A stretch of 64,000 bases of DNA, taken from Onchocerca volvulus. Lineage: Eukaryota > Nematoda > Chromadorea > Rhabditida > Onchocercidae. Of the stretch, positions 50,742-63,700 are shown in pieces; positions within the stretch are counted from its first letter, which is position 1; each line of letters begins with the position of its first letter. Location: assembly GCA_000499405.2 (NCBI GenBank), contig HG738140.1, forward strand, positions 15,214,636-15,278,635, in the 5' to 3' direction. Both the position numbers and the translations under genes were made by a program. Under the pieces are notes generated by a model. That model saw nothing but the letters and a program-made list of their open reading frames with translations, had not been told where the DNA came from and did not search any database.

Positions 50742-52491
50742 ATGAAGGAGCCTTGTTTTCGATGTAAACGACCAACTTATTTCAATGATAAAATTGGCCC
50801 ATTGAAAGATGGCGTCCTTTTTCATAAAGTAAGTAAAAGTAAAGGTTATTTTATTTTCGAACTTTCTTTTGTTAAATTTTCTTCGTTTTTTGCTTTTGCT
50901 TTGTTTAGAAGAATAAATTTGATTTTTTAATTATTGAAATTATTAAATCATTAAGTCATTAAGTATTAAGAAGTTTTTCCATTTCAGTGTAGTCAAACTG
51001 TATTTATGAACAATACAAATGAAAAAGTTCCAAAATTTTAAAGGCCAAATTTTGAAATTTGTTCATTATTTTTTATTTGTATTGTTTTATTTGTATGCTA
51101 ATAAGTATTTCAAATTATTTGTTAATGATTTGCAAAATGATTTATAAATGATAAGGAAATATTAATAATCATTCAATAATTATTACTGGAATACGAATAA
51201 CTAATTTTATCATTTCAAAAATTTTTATTTCGTTATTTAATTTCTTAGAAATGGATCGTTTGACACTAACATTTTCTTTCTCTTGAAAAATTCAATTTAT
51301 TTTTCCATTTCTTCTACCTGCTTTAATAGTTTTTTCTGAACCATCATTGAACCTGCTAAAATTGAATTAAAAAATGTTTATTTGAAAAATTCAATAAATT
51401 CAATATTGATTCATGAAATTAATATTTTGTCGAAAATTTCAATTAATGAATCAATGATATCGTGCTACATTTCTAATCGATATTTCTGTTTTTCTTTTAT
51501 TTATTTCAAAAACTTAATCTTATCCATATTTTAAACATTATTTGGACGATAATTTAATTATATTTTTTCATTTTCACTACTTTTTTTTCTCCAAATTCAT
51601 GCTATAAATTTCATTTCTTCAAAGCAAATAATGAAATAAACAATTTTTTCAAAAAAAAAAATCCTGCACTTTTCCTTCTGAGATTTCAATTTATTTTGCT
51701 ATGCTAAAATTTAAAAAAGAATTTTTCAGAATGAATAATTCCAACTATAAAAGAATTCCGGTTAATTAGAAATGAAAAAGTGATTTGTTTTTTTTCTAGA
51801 AAATAAAATTTTCACTTTTAAGGGATGTTTCAAATGTTGGATATGCGGATCACGTTTATCACTGAAAACTTATCACAATAATAGGAATGATACTCAAGAT
51901 CTTGAGGTAACCATGACAGCATGATATACAAACAATTCTTAAGAAATTACTTCAATTTATTTTTGATTTCCGACCTATACATTTGTAATTATATTTGCAT
52001 ATATAATTTTCAAGGAATAATCTGATGTATACATTTGTAATTTGAATATATATAAGATTTATGATAGTCGAATATTTAGGAAATAGAAAGAATGTATTAC
52101 TGATATTAAGATTAGCATAATAATGACAATTTTCCATTTCTTTCTTTTTTTTTTGAAATTCATTTTATATCACTCTATCATTTCATTGAATGCATTTTAA
52201 GTTGAAAATATTTTGTAAAAGGGTAAATAGAAGAAAAATAAGAACAAAAATAGGAAAAAAAGAAAAGAAAAAATTGACATTCAAGAAAATATTTAAAAAA
52301 AAAAAAAGGACAAAATAAAGGAAAAGATCAGAGAATTCTGATTGATTAAATGATAATTTCAGGTTTATTGTGCTGGACATGTACCAACGCCTGGACCACA
52401 TGATCCAATACCACATCGGTCTAATCTTTTGTATAGTCCAAAAACAAAAGGTGAATATCCGTATAATCTGATGAGGCCAGCTGGACCATAA
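50742..52491 (+). CDS. Single LIM-domain protein
   Basis: Exons about 50742-50828, 51823-51906 and 52363-52491 join in frame. The product of about 100 residues is one LIM domain plus a short tail. The zinc ligands are all visible: CFRC, then 19 residues, H-x2-C (FHKGC), FKCWIC, and a final C-x2-H in VYCAGHVP. GPLKDGVLFHKGCFKC and SLKTYHNN with EVYC-x-x-HVP-x-x-GP resemble the LIM of worm LTD-1/kyphoscoliosis-type and related muscle or cytoskeletal proteins. No transglutaminase-like domain follows: the last exon ends after PYNLMRPAGP with a stop. LIM domains bind other proteins, often at actin structures. The chosen ATG lies 5 bases after a TTTACAG acceptor, a position that would suit spliced-leader trans-splicing. 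An upstream in-frame ATG at 50721 is possible. The exact orthologue is not certain. Confidence 0.8.
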
Positions 52492-52494
52492 AAC

Positions 52495-53655
52495 TAGTAA
52501 TTATCCGAATGCAAGATTTCAAATGGTAACGGATTCAAAAATAAAGATAAAAAGTTTTCAATTTCAAATATCTTCAATAATTCATAATTTGTTGGTTTCA
52601 TTTCCTGGGCAAATAATATATTTTAAAATGAACCCTTAATTATAATATATTGGGGATAATAAACAATATTAAATTAATCTTCTAATAAAAGCTTGCAATA
52701 ATAAATTTAAAATATCATTGACCATTAGATAATCCAGATAATTTCTTGAGATAGAATTCCTGAATTTGATGTTGACTAATTTCTTGTTACCATAATTCGC
52801 ATTCGATAAACAGTAATGCTGACTTTTTATTCCAAATTTTACTTACTTCTATGTTGTACCAATTCAATATTTCCATACTGATATCATTTTTGAATCTTTC
52901 TTTAAAGTTTTTTCGTTTTTTTTCTTGTCTTCTACATTTTGCAATATAACAAAATATCAAAATTATATGTAAGTAATACATTAATTGGGCAACTAAAAGT
53001 TTCTGTACTCAACAGGAATAAATTTGAAAAGTTAAAACCATCACTATTCTATGATCATTAAGAAAAAAATGCATCATGCAAAGCTAGCATTTCATGCTTT
53101 AATAAGCAGGTCGATTGAAAAACCATTAATCATCACTAAATGAATGGTAAGAAATGTTAAGAAACACAATATCTTATAAAAGTTAATGGTAGTTTAAGTT
53201 AAAACAATTTGAGATTTCTTCATATCAATATCCGATTTTTATGATATAAAATGACCAATTTTTTTATGGTAAACTATTTTCACTGTTCCGGAACAAATTT
53301 GAAATCTTGCTTTTCATCTTAAAACGCTTTTTGAAAGTGATATTGCGAGACGCCAATGCTAGTAACTTTTTTAAACAAATCTCTACAATAATTTTTGATC
53401 GAATCTGAGCAAGTTAACATTCTTTGTATAAGAAGGATTTTCAACGAAATTGAATTAATCGCGCTATACTAAAACTTATTTTCTTGATCCACGATTCAAT
53501 CTTCACTTTTATACTGTTGTGAATCATTAACCTGAGTAAAAATCAAACTGGCAAATCATTTCTGAAGATTTTTAAAGATAAACTTGTATATTTAAAATCT
53601 GAGCGCATTTATCAAACAAAAGTGAAACAACAGAGTTTTACACATTCAAAAGATA
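52495..53655. other. Convergent 3' intergenic region (LIM / glyoxalase I)
   Basis: About 1.1 kb between two convergent stops. It is A+T-rich and contains AATAAA-type sequences just after the LIM stop (about 52541). No gene supported; the short minus frame 52787-52981 has no partner exons. Confidence 0.5.
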
Positions 53656-53656
53656 A

Positions 53657-54898
53657 TTATACAGTATGGGGATTAAATATTTCGATCCAATAACCATCTG
53701 GATCCTGAATGAATGCTAATCCTTTCATGCGACCATCGTCGGGCTTCTTCACGAACTGAACGCCCAATTCTTCAAAACGTTTACATGCCGCATATACATC
53801 CTTTACCGCTATACCGATGTGACCTAGAAAATATGATTATTTCTACTACGCTAATCTTTGTCTTCTGCAACCTTTACAACCTTCAATGCGACATCTTTCA
53901 TTTAAACACTCAGTCTTAAACGAAGTCCTCACCATACTTCTGATATTATTCGAAAAAAACAGCATTCATACTTTTTCGGTTACAATAATTATTCCTCAAA
54001 ATAGTACTACGCAATAGAACTTACCGAAACCGCGCGGTTCTTTATTTCCATTATGATAATTGAAATTCGGATCGTTCTCGGTACCCCAATTACTGAAAAA
54101 ATAACCATTCCAGTTTCGAATTTTTAGACAAATCAATCAGCTAAAAATTCCTACCTTCCTTACAATAAAAGTTATAAAGTGGATGAAAAATTTAAATTCT
54201 AAACGCATATAACGTATTTTAATGATAAATGACGAATTAAACAAAAAGATAAATTAAATCACATTACAAATGTATTAAACTTACTGAGTTAATTCGATCG
54301 TTGCCAATGTTGACAGCGCATAGCGTTTCTGTTCTATAGGATCATTAGGGATTTCTGATGCTGGCTTATAACCCACAAAATATAAAGAGAATTTCCCATC
54401 TGGGTAGTCCATTTGTTTCAATAATCTGAAATATTGGTTTTTCAAGGATTTATAAATCGGTAATATAAAAGGATGTTTGAGAAAATGGACAGTAAGGACT
54501 GAACGAACCTCATCCCCAAAACATTACAATAAAATGGCAACGTTTTCCGAGGATCTTTAATACGCAACATTGTTTGCTGGAAATAAAAATCATTCGTTTC
54601 TGGCGGTGGTTCTTTTACCAATGTTTTGATCTGAAATTATTTCTTCAATCATCAATGATTTTCTAGTAAATCAGAAATTTTCGGGAATGAAGAGCAAATT
54701 TTGATTACAAATAAATTATTGATACAAATGCCAAGAAATTAAAAATTTAAAGAATCTATCAGATATATCATATATGTAAATATATCCTTTACTTGAACAG
54801 ATTTATGAACAAGAATATTAAAAAAAAAATACTTCGTCAGCTGGGATCGGTCCGGCAATGTTGCTGCTTCCTCCTGATTCGCACTGAGTCGAGCCCAT
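53657..54898 (-). CDS. Glyoxalase I (lactoylglutathione lyase)
   Basis: Glyoxalase I converts the hemithioacetal of methylglyoxal and glutathione into S-lactoylglutathione, a cytosolic detoxification step. Five exons on the minus strand join in frame: 54898-54833, 54630-54509, 54425-54285, 54093-54025, 53823-53657. Family blocks in order: [85 protein letters not shown] and [16 protein letters not shown]. The four metal ligands of the eukaryotic zinc enzyme are present: Gln in QQTML, Glu in ATIEL, His in GHIGIAV, Glu in YWIEI. Total length is about 185 residues, normal for the family. The N-terminus, from [10 protein letters not shown], is short and shows no targeting peptide. Very high confidence in function. 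Confidence 0.95.
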
Positions 54899-55239
54899 AC
54901 TGCAAAAATAGCAAGCTAATTTCACCCGCACTTCAAATTTTGGTAAAATCAAACAAACAAATTATTCAAAGAATTTGTAAGGCACTTTTCGATGATATCT
55001 TTCTGATGGAAGAGTTAAAAAAAACTGTCATCAATATAATAAAAAATTCAATAAAAGATGAAAAAATAAGGACATATTCAGTAGGACTGAGCTAATCTAA
55101 ATTCTTTCTTATCCTTGGTATGAGCGGACTGACTTATTCCAGCTAAATTTCATCACATGTATTCTGTCCTCTTCTTTCGTGATAAAATCTACTTCCTCAT
55201 ACTGACACCCCATCTGTCCCAGCATCTCAATTCATTCAC

Positions 55240-56258
55240 TTTGAGAGCATCACGCAAGATATTTCACAAACTGCAAACTTGTTTAATCTATCAAGCTATA
55301 TTTTCGTTCAAATTTACAATAATAGACTTACTTGGTTTATAATTCTTATCACGATCAGTTCGGATTCGAGCGTAGAATATGTATAATGTGAAAATGAGAG
55401 CGTAAACGGCTGGAGACTGAAAACGAATTACTAAAATTGTTACAATTTTATTAGTTACAGAAACAAATGGTCATGCTATGGCAGAAATGGTAAAGATATA
55501 TTTCAAATATTAACGATTCTGAAGTGATAAGAGATCAGTTAATACTTCACATAACAGTTAAACTTGCTGTTAATCTCTCAGGAGACATATCCATTAATTT
55601 ATATTATCATCACTAATTTATTTTACGCTTAATGAATATTTCTAACCTTTCGTTTCACTATTTTTATCTTTCCAAAGAAAAATCTGAATGACAATCTGAC
55701 CGAATAAAAAGTATAGCACTAGAATTGAAGTTAATAATACTAATCCGTCAAACCTATCCGTCTATATATTTGACTAATAGCCATTTCAAACTTAATAACA
55801 TAGTCCTCCTCTACCTGATTTCCATTTTCCTTGTCCTACTGTCCAGAGATAATTAAGGAACTGCAATTATGTCACAGCAAATTAGGATAAAAAGCAAATT
55901 TATGTCATAGAAAGAAAATCGCAACAAAAATAAAAACAAAAAACAAAAAAACAAAAAAAAATTAGCAAGTAAATTTATGATACTATCATCATCAATGAGT
56001 CGGACCATGTAGTAACCAGAACTATATAATATTTGAATATAGTCCTGTACAAAAATGAATCTAATCTGGTCTTGTGTAATCTTGCGCCATTCATGCCTGT
56101 AACTCCGCAACTATTATTACCAATAAATTAACCTTATGGAAAGCGAAACGTCGTTCACTTTTGCCTTTCGGAAATTTGATACGATTCGATTCTTGCCAAA
56201 CAGCTACTCCTTTCGAATTTCTCACAACTGGAAACCACAACAATGCGGTCGATTTCAT
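55240..56258 (-). CDS. Tentative small single-pass membrane protein, three exons
   Basis: A minus-strand ATG at 56258 opens MKSTALLWFPVVRNSKGVAV and continues to GKSERRFAFHK, with a donor at about 56130. A second exon (about 55417-55331, TTTCAG acceptor) encodes SPAVYALIFTLYIFYARIRT and then RDKNYKP. This gives one transmembrane helix followed by basic residues. A third short exon (from about 55283) would end VMLSK-stop. The product of about 80 residues looks like a small inner-membrane or ER protein; short basic N-terminus, one helix and charged tail are common among mitochondrial accessory subunits. I do not recognise a family. It lies just upstream of glyoxalase I on the same strand. The last join is the weakest part. 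Confidence 0.4.
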
Positions 56259-56259
56259 A

Positions 56260-57790
56260 AGAGTGACATCCGGAAAACAAAAGAAGTGGTAACCAATCTT
56301 AGGATACTCTTTACTAGCAATAGAATTGATTAGAGGAGATGGAACAGGTATAATTTATCAAAACTTTCACCCTATATATACATATATATATATATATGTA
56401 ACGGTAGCAACAACAATAATAACAGTAATAGTAATAATATCTGCAACAATAACAGTGAAAATAGCAATAACAGTAAAAGCAACAACAGCAACAATAGTAA
56501 TAATAATAGCATTTATAATACTGGCACTAACTAAAACAATGGAATCACAATAATAATACAAATATTAAAAACTACAAAATGATAGCAATAACAAAAACAA
56601 TAACAATTCACTATAATTGTAGAGATTATAGAAAAAAACAAAGTTAATGATTATTCTTTATGTTACGTTGTTCACGTACGTGAAATAAATCCGCACTCAG
56701 CAAAGTGACGCATGAATTTTATGGTGCAGAGCGAACAAAAAAAAGAAAAAAAAATCGATAAATAATCGAAGATTACAAACAATAAAATTGGAATAAGAAG
56801 TAATGACATCATGAAATTACGTAAACGTACAAATGAAATTCTTCGGGCAATGTTACCTGCATTACTAATGACATTCTCCTGAAATTATTACCGGAACTCT
56901 ACGAAGATTGAGATACTGTAATTGTTGTAAATTGTGTGCCATTATTACCACAGCCCTACGTCATACTTCTATGCAAAATACTTTTCCCAGGTTGTTGTTT
57001 ATATTTGTCAATAAAGGACAGTTTAGAGAATGAAAGTTAGGTTTGATGAAGGATGGATGGAAGTAGATTATTCTTGATGTGTATTCGAATATATTTTTTT
57101 TATTTTCGCAAATTCAATCTAATCAGTTGTAGTTGAATTGTAGTAAATTTCTTAAATATAATCCTTAACTTTTTTTTTTCTCAGAATTTAATTACATTAT
57201 AAAAGTAACCGAACAACACTGGTCAGTCATTGTGATTATTACAAACTATCGATTGTTTTTGATATTTGATGATAAAATTATACGTTGAGAAAATCTTGTA
57301 TAATTAGTTCAAAATTAGTCGATGTCAATTTTTTTGATTTAAAATTAAGGTAATCTTTTCTGCGTAGTATCATGTAATGAGTAGATATTACCAAGTATAA
57401 GAAAATAAATGTGAATAAGTAGGTAGGACTAATTATATACGAAAATCAAAGTATTACTACAAATAAGTAATTATTTAGAAGTAATTACGTATATGAAGTT
57501 GAAGCAATTATTGATAAATATGTTGTACATAAAAAAATAGAAGAAAGTATAATTAAGCAAATTAAGGCAAAAAATAACCGAAATTCTGCTAATTCTATAA
57601 AAGTAAAGAAATGTAAATGTATGTATAAGTATTAATAGGAGCAATAAATGTAAAGTTGTAAATTCAAAAAAGTGAAAGTGATTAATTGTAAATAATTAGG
57701 TATTAATAAATGAATTTAGATAAATGCAATTGCTTAGGAATGAATTCAACAATGTTTATTAATTAATTTATAGATGTAATTTTCATTTCG
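56260..57790. other. Intergenic region, possible shared promoter area
   Basis: Between the minus-strand small gene and the plus-strand guanylyl cyclase. It contains a TA run (about 56375-56400), an AAC/AAT trinucleotide-rich stretch (about 56401-56600) and a palindrome CACGTACGTG at about 56674. No RNA gene seen. Confidence 0.45.
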
Positions 57791-57796
57791 ATAATT

Positions 57797-60700
57797 ATGA
57801 CCCTCATATTAACATTATGGTTGGTATATTACATTGGTTTCGCAGTAAATGGACATTTTTATAACGACACCATACCTGACAAGGAACAACAACCTGTACA
57901 GGTTCTGTTAATTATTTAATTGCAATGACATGATCACTATTTTTGCAGTTCACTGTTCTGCATTTCTTCTCTTTTTGTTTTAGAATAAAATAATAGCCAT
58001 TTTTTGGTATGTCACTACATATTATATTATTGAAAGAAAGACATCAAAAATTGTCCTTAAAAAAAAGGAGAAAAAGGATGAAATATTGGAAAAAAAAGCA
58101 AAAATATCAAGAACTAGTGCAGAGTGTGAAAGTTGAAAACGAAAAAAAATTGAGAAACTATATATATTTGAAAAAATTCTAGAAAATGCTTTTTAAAAAA
58201 AAAATAATAAAAGAAAATTATCCGAAGGTACTTTTCAAAAAAGGTGAAATATCAGATTATAATTTTTGAAGGAAATATATTAGGCGGTATATTTTTTATT
58301 GATATGGGGGAATTATTGAGCACAAATTAAAGTTGTTCGGCATTTGTCATTGAAAATGAGGTGATTGTCCAGTCGATAATTCTAAATCACGTTTATATAC
58401 CATTCTCTCATAAAATGAAGTGTCTTTTTCTTTGTTTATGTTACTGTTTTATTAATGGCATATCGACTTATAACTTTCTCATTAGTTTTTACTTAGTACA
58501 GTAATTACTTTGCTATCTGAATGTTATACCTATAAGATAAGCTTATTCCAGTACCTTCATGGAAAGACTGTGGATCAAATATTGGATAACGGTAAATTGA
58601 TATTTAAAAAAGCAGCGGATAAGAAGCTGAACAGTAATCCTTCGATATTGATATCTTATTTGGCTGCGATAAGTCAGTTTCCGAAGAATTTGTTCGATTC
58701 CCTGAAATTATTGTCTGAGGTTTGTTCCTTTTATTTTTATAATAAGTTATGAAAAGGCTGAACTACTTACAGTTCGACCAATTTATTGGTTTCATTGAAA
58801 AAAGCAAAATAATGATTTACAATTGGTCTACATAGGCTCTTTGATCCAACAATAATTCCATAAATTACTATCAGATTATCTAAAATCGGGGGGATCAAAT
58901 GAGACGAAGAATTGCTATAATCGACGATCTCTTTTTATTTCTATCATTTATAATGTTGCTAAATTTCTCTATTTGTCCATTTAATTTGTATGAGTATAGT
59001 TGAAATATGGAAAAATTTTAATAGAAAGAAATTTAATGATATATATATTTTTTCGTTTTATTTTTCGAATGAATAAAATAGTACCATATATAATTAGGAT
59101 TTCATCGGTAAGTCTAAGCTATTTGATTGAAATCAGTGGTTGTGAGGATTATCAACAATGTATCACTGCTTATAAAATTCCGAAGTAGCAGCAAAACATG
59201 TAATTGATTTTTTTGTTCAGACCAGTAATGTTGAAACGATAGCTGAAAGCGATAAAAATTATGGCTATCTATCTAAATGTTTTCGAACAGACTTTGAAGG
59301 TATGTATGAAATTTATTGCAATTGAATGGTTTTGAATATTGCGGATAGTATCGTATATTTAAATTTTTTACCAAATATGATGCCATCAAATTGTCTTAAT
59401 TTCAGGCTCTATGATATCCGGAGCTTTACAAGTAGCCGTGGATGATGTGAATGCCGACCCGGAATTGCTTCCAAATCATAGGCTGACTTATACTTTTAAC
59501 AACACTTGTGGCGACGAAAAACGAAGTTCTATTTCATTTCATTGAAAAATGAAATATTAGAATTGATGAGTATGATAATTTTTGTTTTCCTTCTGTTCAT
59601 TTTTTTAGCGTAGTTTCTTTGTCCAATATTCATACATATTTTAGGTGCTCGATTTTTTATGCAACATTGGGCACAAGGTGCGAAAGTTTTCATCGGTCCG
59701 GAAATGAACTGTCGGACAGAGGCAACGATGGCAGCTGCTCAGAATTTGCCCATTCTATCTTATAAATGCAAAGATGAAATGATGTCTGACAAATCCAAGT
59801 TTGTGTTTTGGAAGTTAATTTTAGAATGAAGAAACCACCAGATTTGAAGAGTTCTTTCTATAGTATCAAAGGAAGTTTGAGAGACATTTTCTACCATACA
59901 AAATTTAAAGATCATTTTACGCATTTCAGATATCCGACATTTGCGAGAACAGTACCAACGGAAACAGAAATAACAGCTGCTCTGATCGCACTGTTGAAGC
60001 ATTTCAAATGGCGCAAATTTTCAATCATTTATGAGAGAAATGTAGCGAATGAGGAATTATTCCGTTCGATAAGGGTATTTTGGAGCTTTCATACAGTCTA
60101 TTGTCATATTAGTCACCAAATTAGTTCCTCGATTCTTATTTTTGGCGAATGCAAGTTATGTTTATAATAGACTGAAATTTTTTTTATGTCGTGTCATCCC
60201 TATCTGCCGTTTTTATTATGGAATGAAATCTTTATAGAATAGATATCACTGTAGTTACTATCACCAGCTATCGATACGATGAATAGATATACTGGATTGG
60301 ACGAATAAAATATGGAGAATTAAGATTGAATATTTATTATAGAGTACTATTGAAAAACAAAATGCGAACATGAAATCAAGCGATACACATTATGCGATCA
60401 TGAATGTAAGTACTGTACTCCATCCATTCTCAGAAATTGAACGAAGTAATATTGAACAGATTATATCTCATACATTTGCCTCAACTCGAAGTAAGTTTCG
60501 TCTTTATTTCTAATTTGAAAAGAATTGAAATTTTATTAGATAAGGAACTTATCCTTTATTTCTATCGAATCACTGTTTTGAAAATTCTCGCTGATCGAAT
60601 AATTTATTTTTGCTTTGATCCGAGATGTTAAACTAAGATTTCTTAGTTTATCTGACGTTTGGAAATGTACGCTTGTTTCGTCGGATACTTCTGGAAATGG

Positions 60701-63700
60701 GAGCGCAAGGTTTAATGGAATCTGGTGATTATGTGTTGATTTATCTGGATCCTGATTACAGTTGGTTGAGTACTTATCATGCCATGAATAATCACTTCTT
60801 AAGAGGTTTTTTCTGGAAAATTTTTGTATTGTAAATTATCATGATATAGGACTAAAAAAAAAAAAAAAGAAATGAATTTAAGATTAATCCAAGATTTAAA
60901 ATTTTCAAGATTCGAATAATTATAGGATTTTTGAAACTTAACTGAAAATTTCAATTTAATCTGCTATAAATTTATACTCCATTGTGTCAGGACCTTTTTT
61001 AGATACTTTACTTTCGGTACAACAATCATGGGATGATTTGAATTCACAAGATCGAAAAGTTGTTAATTTTTCGAAATTTGCCCTAGCAATTATTCCAACA
61101 CCGGTACATTTGAATGCTCCAGAATTTATAACATTTTGGCGTAAAGCCAACCAATATTTATCATTGTTTGGCGTGAGGCGGAACACTACTACAACTTCTA
61201 TTAAGGTATTTTTCTGTTGCCGAGTTCTCTGCATAAATCCGAAAGCATCTATTAGTTATTATTCTTTTCATGATTCCTGCGATAATTCATCTCTTTATTT
61301 GTCCTCATTCTTGTTATGTTTTAATTTTTAGCTTAACATTGACAATTAATCTTCAACAATGTTCAAAATTCTCATGAATTTATAATTTGTGATAAATAAA
61401 AAAATTGATCTTTTCATTGGTTATATTTTGTAGGCGAATCGTTTTGCATGTTATTTATACGATGCGGTGAAATTATATGCATCAGCATTAACAGCAGTAT
61501 TAAACGAAACCACTAGTGAGCAGCTTTCAGCTGGTTATGATCCAATCTCGGATGGGAAACGAATCATCAGTCATATTTTAGGACGTGTATATCGAAGTTA
61601 GTATATTATAATAAGTAGTGAATTTTTCATAATTTATCTTGTGAATTATCTTGACGCTAGAGTTATTTCTGCTATTCATTTTTCCGATCTTGGTAAATCA
61701 AATTCGAGATTACAAAGGCTAAAAAAAGAACGATGTTGATTCAGGTATACAAGGATTCGACATGCATATAAATAATAATGGCGATGCACAAGGTAATTAT
61801 ACTCTATTGTCGTTGCAAGAAGTGGAGCCAATAATGGATGTGAATAATCCGTCTTATTATCCGCTCAGTTATGGTCTGACCATTTCTGCTGATTTCGTTT
61901 ACGATTTTACCAGTGATCTTCCTCTATTACGTTTTAAACGTGATATTCAATGGCCCACCGGATTTGCACCTCGCGACGAACCTATTTGTGGATTTCATGG
62001 AGAAATGTGCAAAAAAGGCATCGTTTTAGATTTCATGCTTGAATAAAAAAATTCAAGTAATCCAGCCTTTTTTGCAGTTTTGTTATCTAAAATTTGATGA
62101 ATTTTGCAAGACACTAGAGAGTTCCTGAAATGATAAGTAAGATAATCCTAAACTAAGAAGCTATAATTAATAATATGAAATCTCTACAAGTAATAATTCA
62201 TTATTATTGTAGAAACATATCTTATTTTCTCGGAAAGATATTTCAGATTGGTGGTTTACAGTTTTTCTGACAATGGTCATTGTGTTCTGCCTTTTCTCGA
62301 TGATTGGAAGTGCGATATTTTACAGGTATGTTGCATAATTTAAAGGAGAAAAGAAAGATAGTTGTAGCTAGTTTCTGCTGATCAAGGTTTGATTCTCAAA
62401 AGAAGTGAAATGATTCTAGGAGTTACAAATTCGAAAAAGAATTATCAAATGTCTGGAAAATTGATCAACGTGAAATTGAAAAGATTGTACAATGTTGTGA
62501 ATCGGCTGCTTCATTATATGTTGTGGAAAATAGCCAGGTATCTTTCTTTTAAACAAACTTTCATGGTATTTAATTTATATAGGCTGCAAATTATATTACT
62601 GAACCTCAAAAGATATTGAATCCATTATCAGTCGAATTATTTTGTTGTTTAAGCTTTTCATCGAATTTTCTAGTGTGCATATTAATTAACTGTATGATGC
62701 TTACTGAATTAATAAACATTAAAGAGTAAACACAGACAGAACCGGAGAACTTTTAGATGTTACTGCAAAATGATGAGGAATGCAATCAAGAGAAACGGTG
62801 GCCTGGATTATGTGGTGTTGCACTTTATAAAGGAGTTGTGGTATCGATTAATGAAATCACATATCCCCGTAAAACAAAAGAATTGTCTCGGGAAGCCAAA
62901 TTAGAAATGAGAATTATGCGTCAGTTGCATCATGACAACATTAATTCATTCAGAGGTATGCAGTTTGATGTGTTCTATAAAATTTATTGATTCGGGAGCC
63001 ACAAGTAGGATAACTGTCATCAGTGGTATCTATATCCCACTTAAAATTAATTCGTAATAGTATGGAAGGAAGACTTTGCCTTTTAGATGTGATAGTATCT
63101 CTATCAACTATCTTTATTGCGGTTTTTTCCTTCTGATCGGATTATTTGAAAGAATTTTTCTTGTTTCATAAAGTTTCCTTATTCAAAAGAAAAAATCTAT
63201 CCAGCTAGATTAATGACTTGTAAGAAGGATTATGTTTTCAATCTTCTATTGTCATCGAAGTTGTTAAACTTTTCCTATAAAATAATATATTACATTTATA
63301 GGAATTGTGATTGGTTCTTCATCCATATGTGTGGTAAGAGAATTCTGCGCCAGGAGTTCGTTGATGGATATTCTTCGTAACTATGACATTAAATTAGACC
63401 ATTTATTCATCGCATCATTCGTGGAAGATCTTGTAAAGGTATTCTCCAACTTATCCTAATTCATTATTCCATTCTGTTTTGATTCATTCCATGACTGAAA
63501 AAAAAAAGGAAAAAAGATAAACGAAGAAATTTTACGTATTAATTTGAAGGGCATGATATATCTGCATGAATCGGAATTAGGAGTCCATGGAAATCTGAAA
63601 TCTACTAATTGCTTAATTACAAGTCGATGGGCTTTACAAATAGCTGATTTCGGATTACACGAAATTCGAGATGGCCAGGAATGGGAAAATGAGGATTTTA

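Noticed and set aside
56326..56561. Plus and minus frames rich in T/I/V over 56326-56561
   Set aside because: They translate an AAC/AAT trinucleotide repeat and are low-complexity products, not genes.
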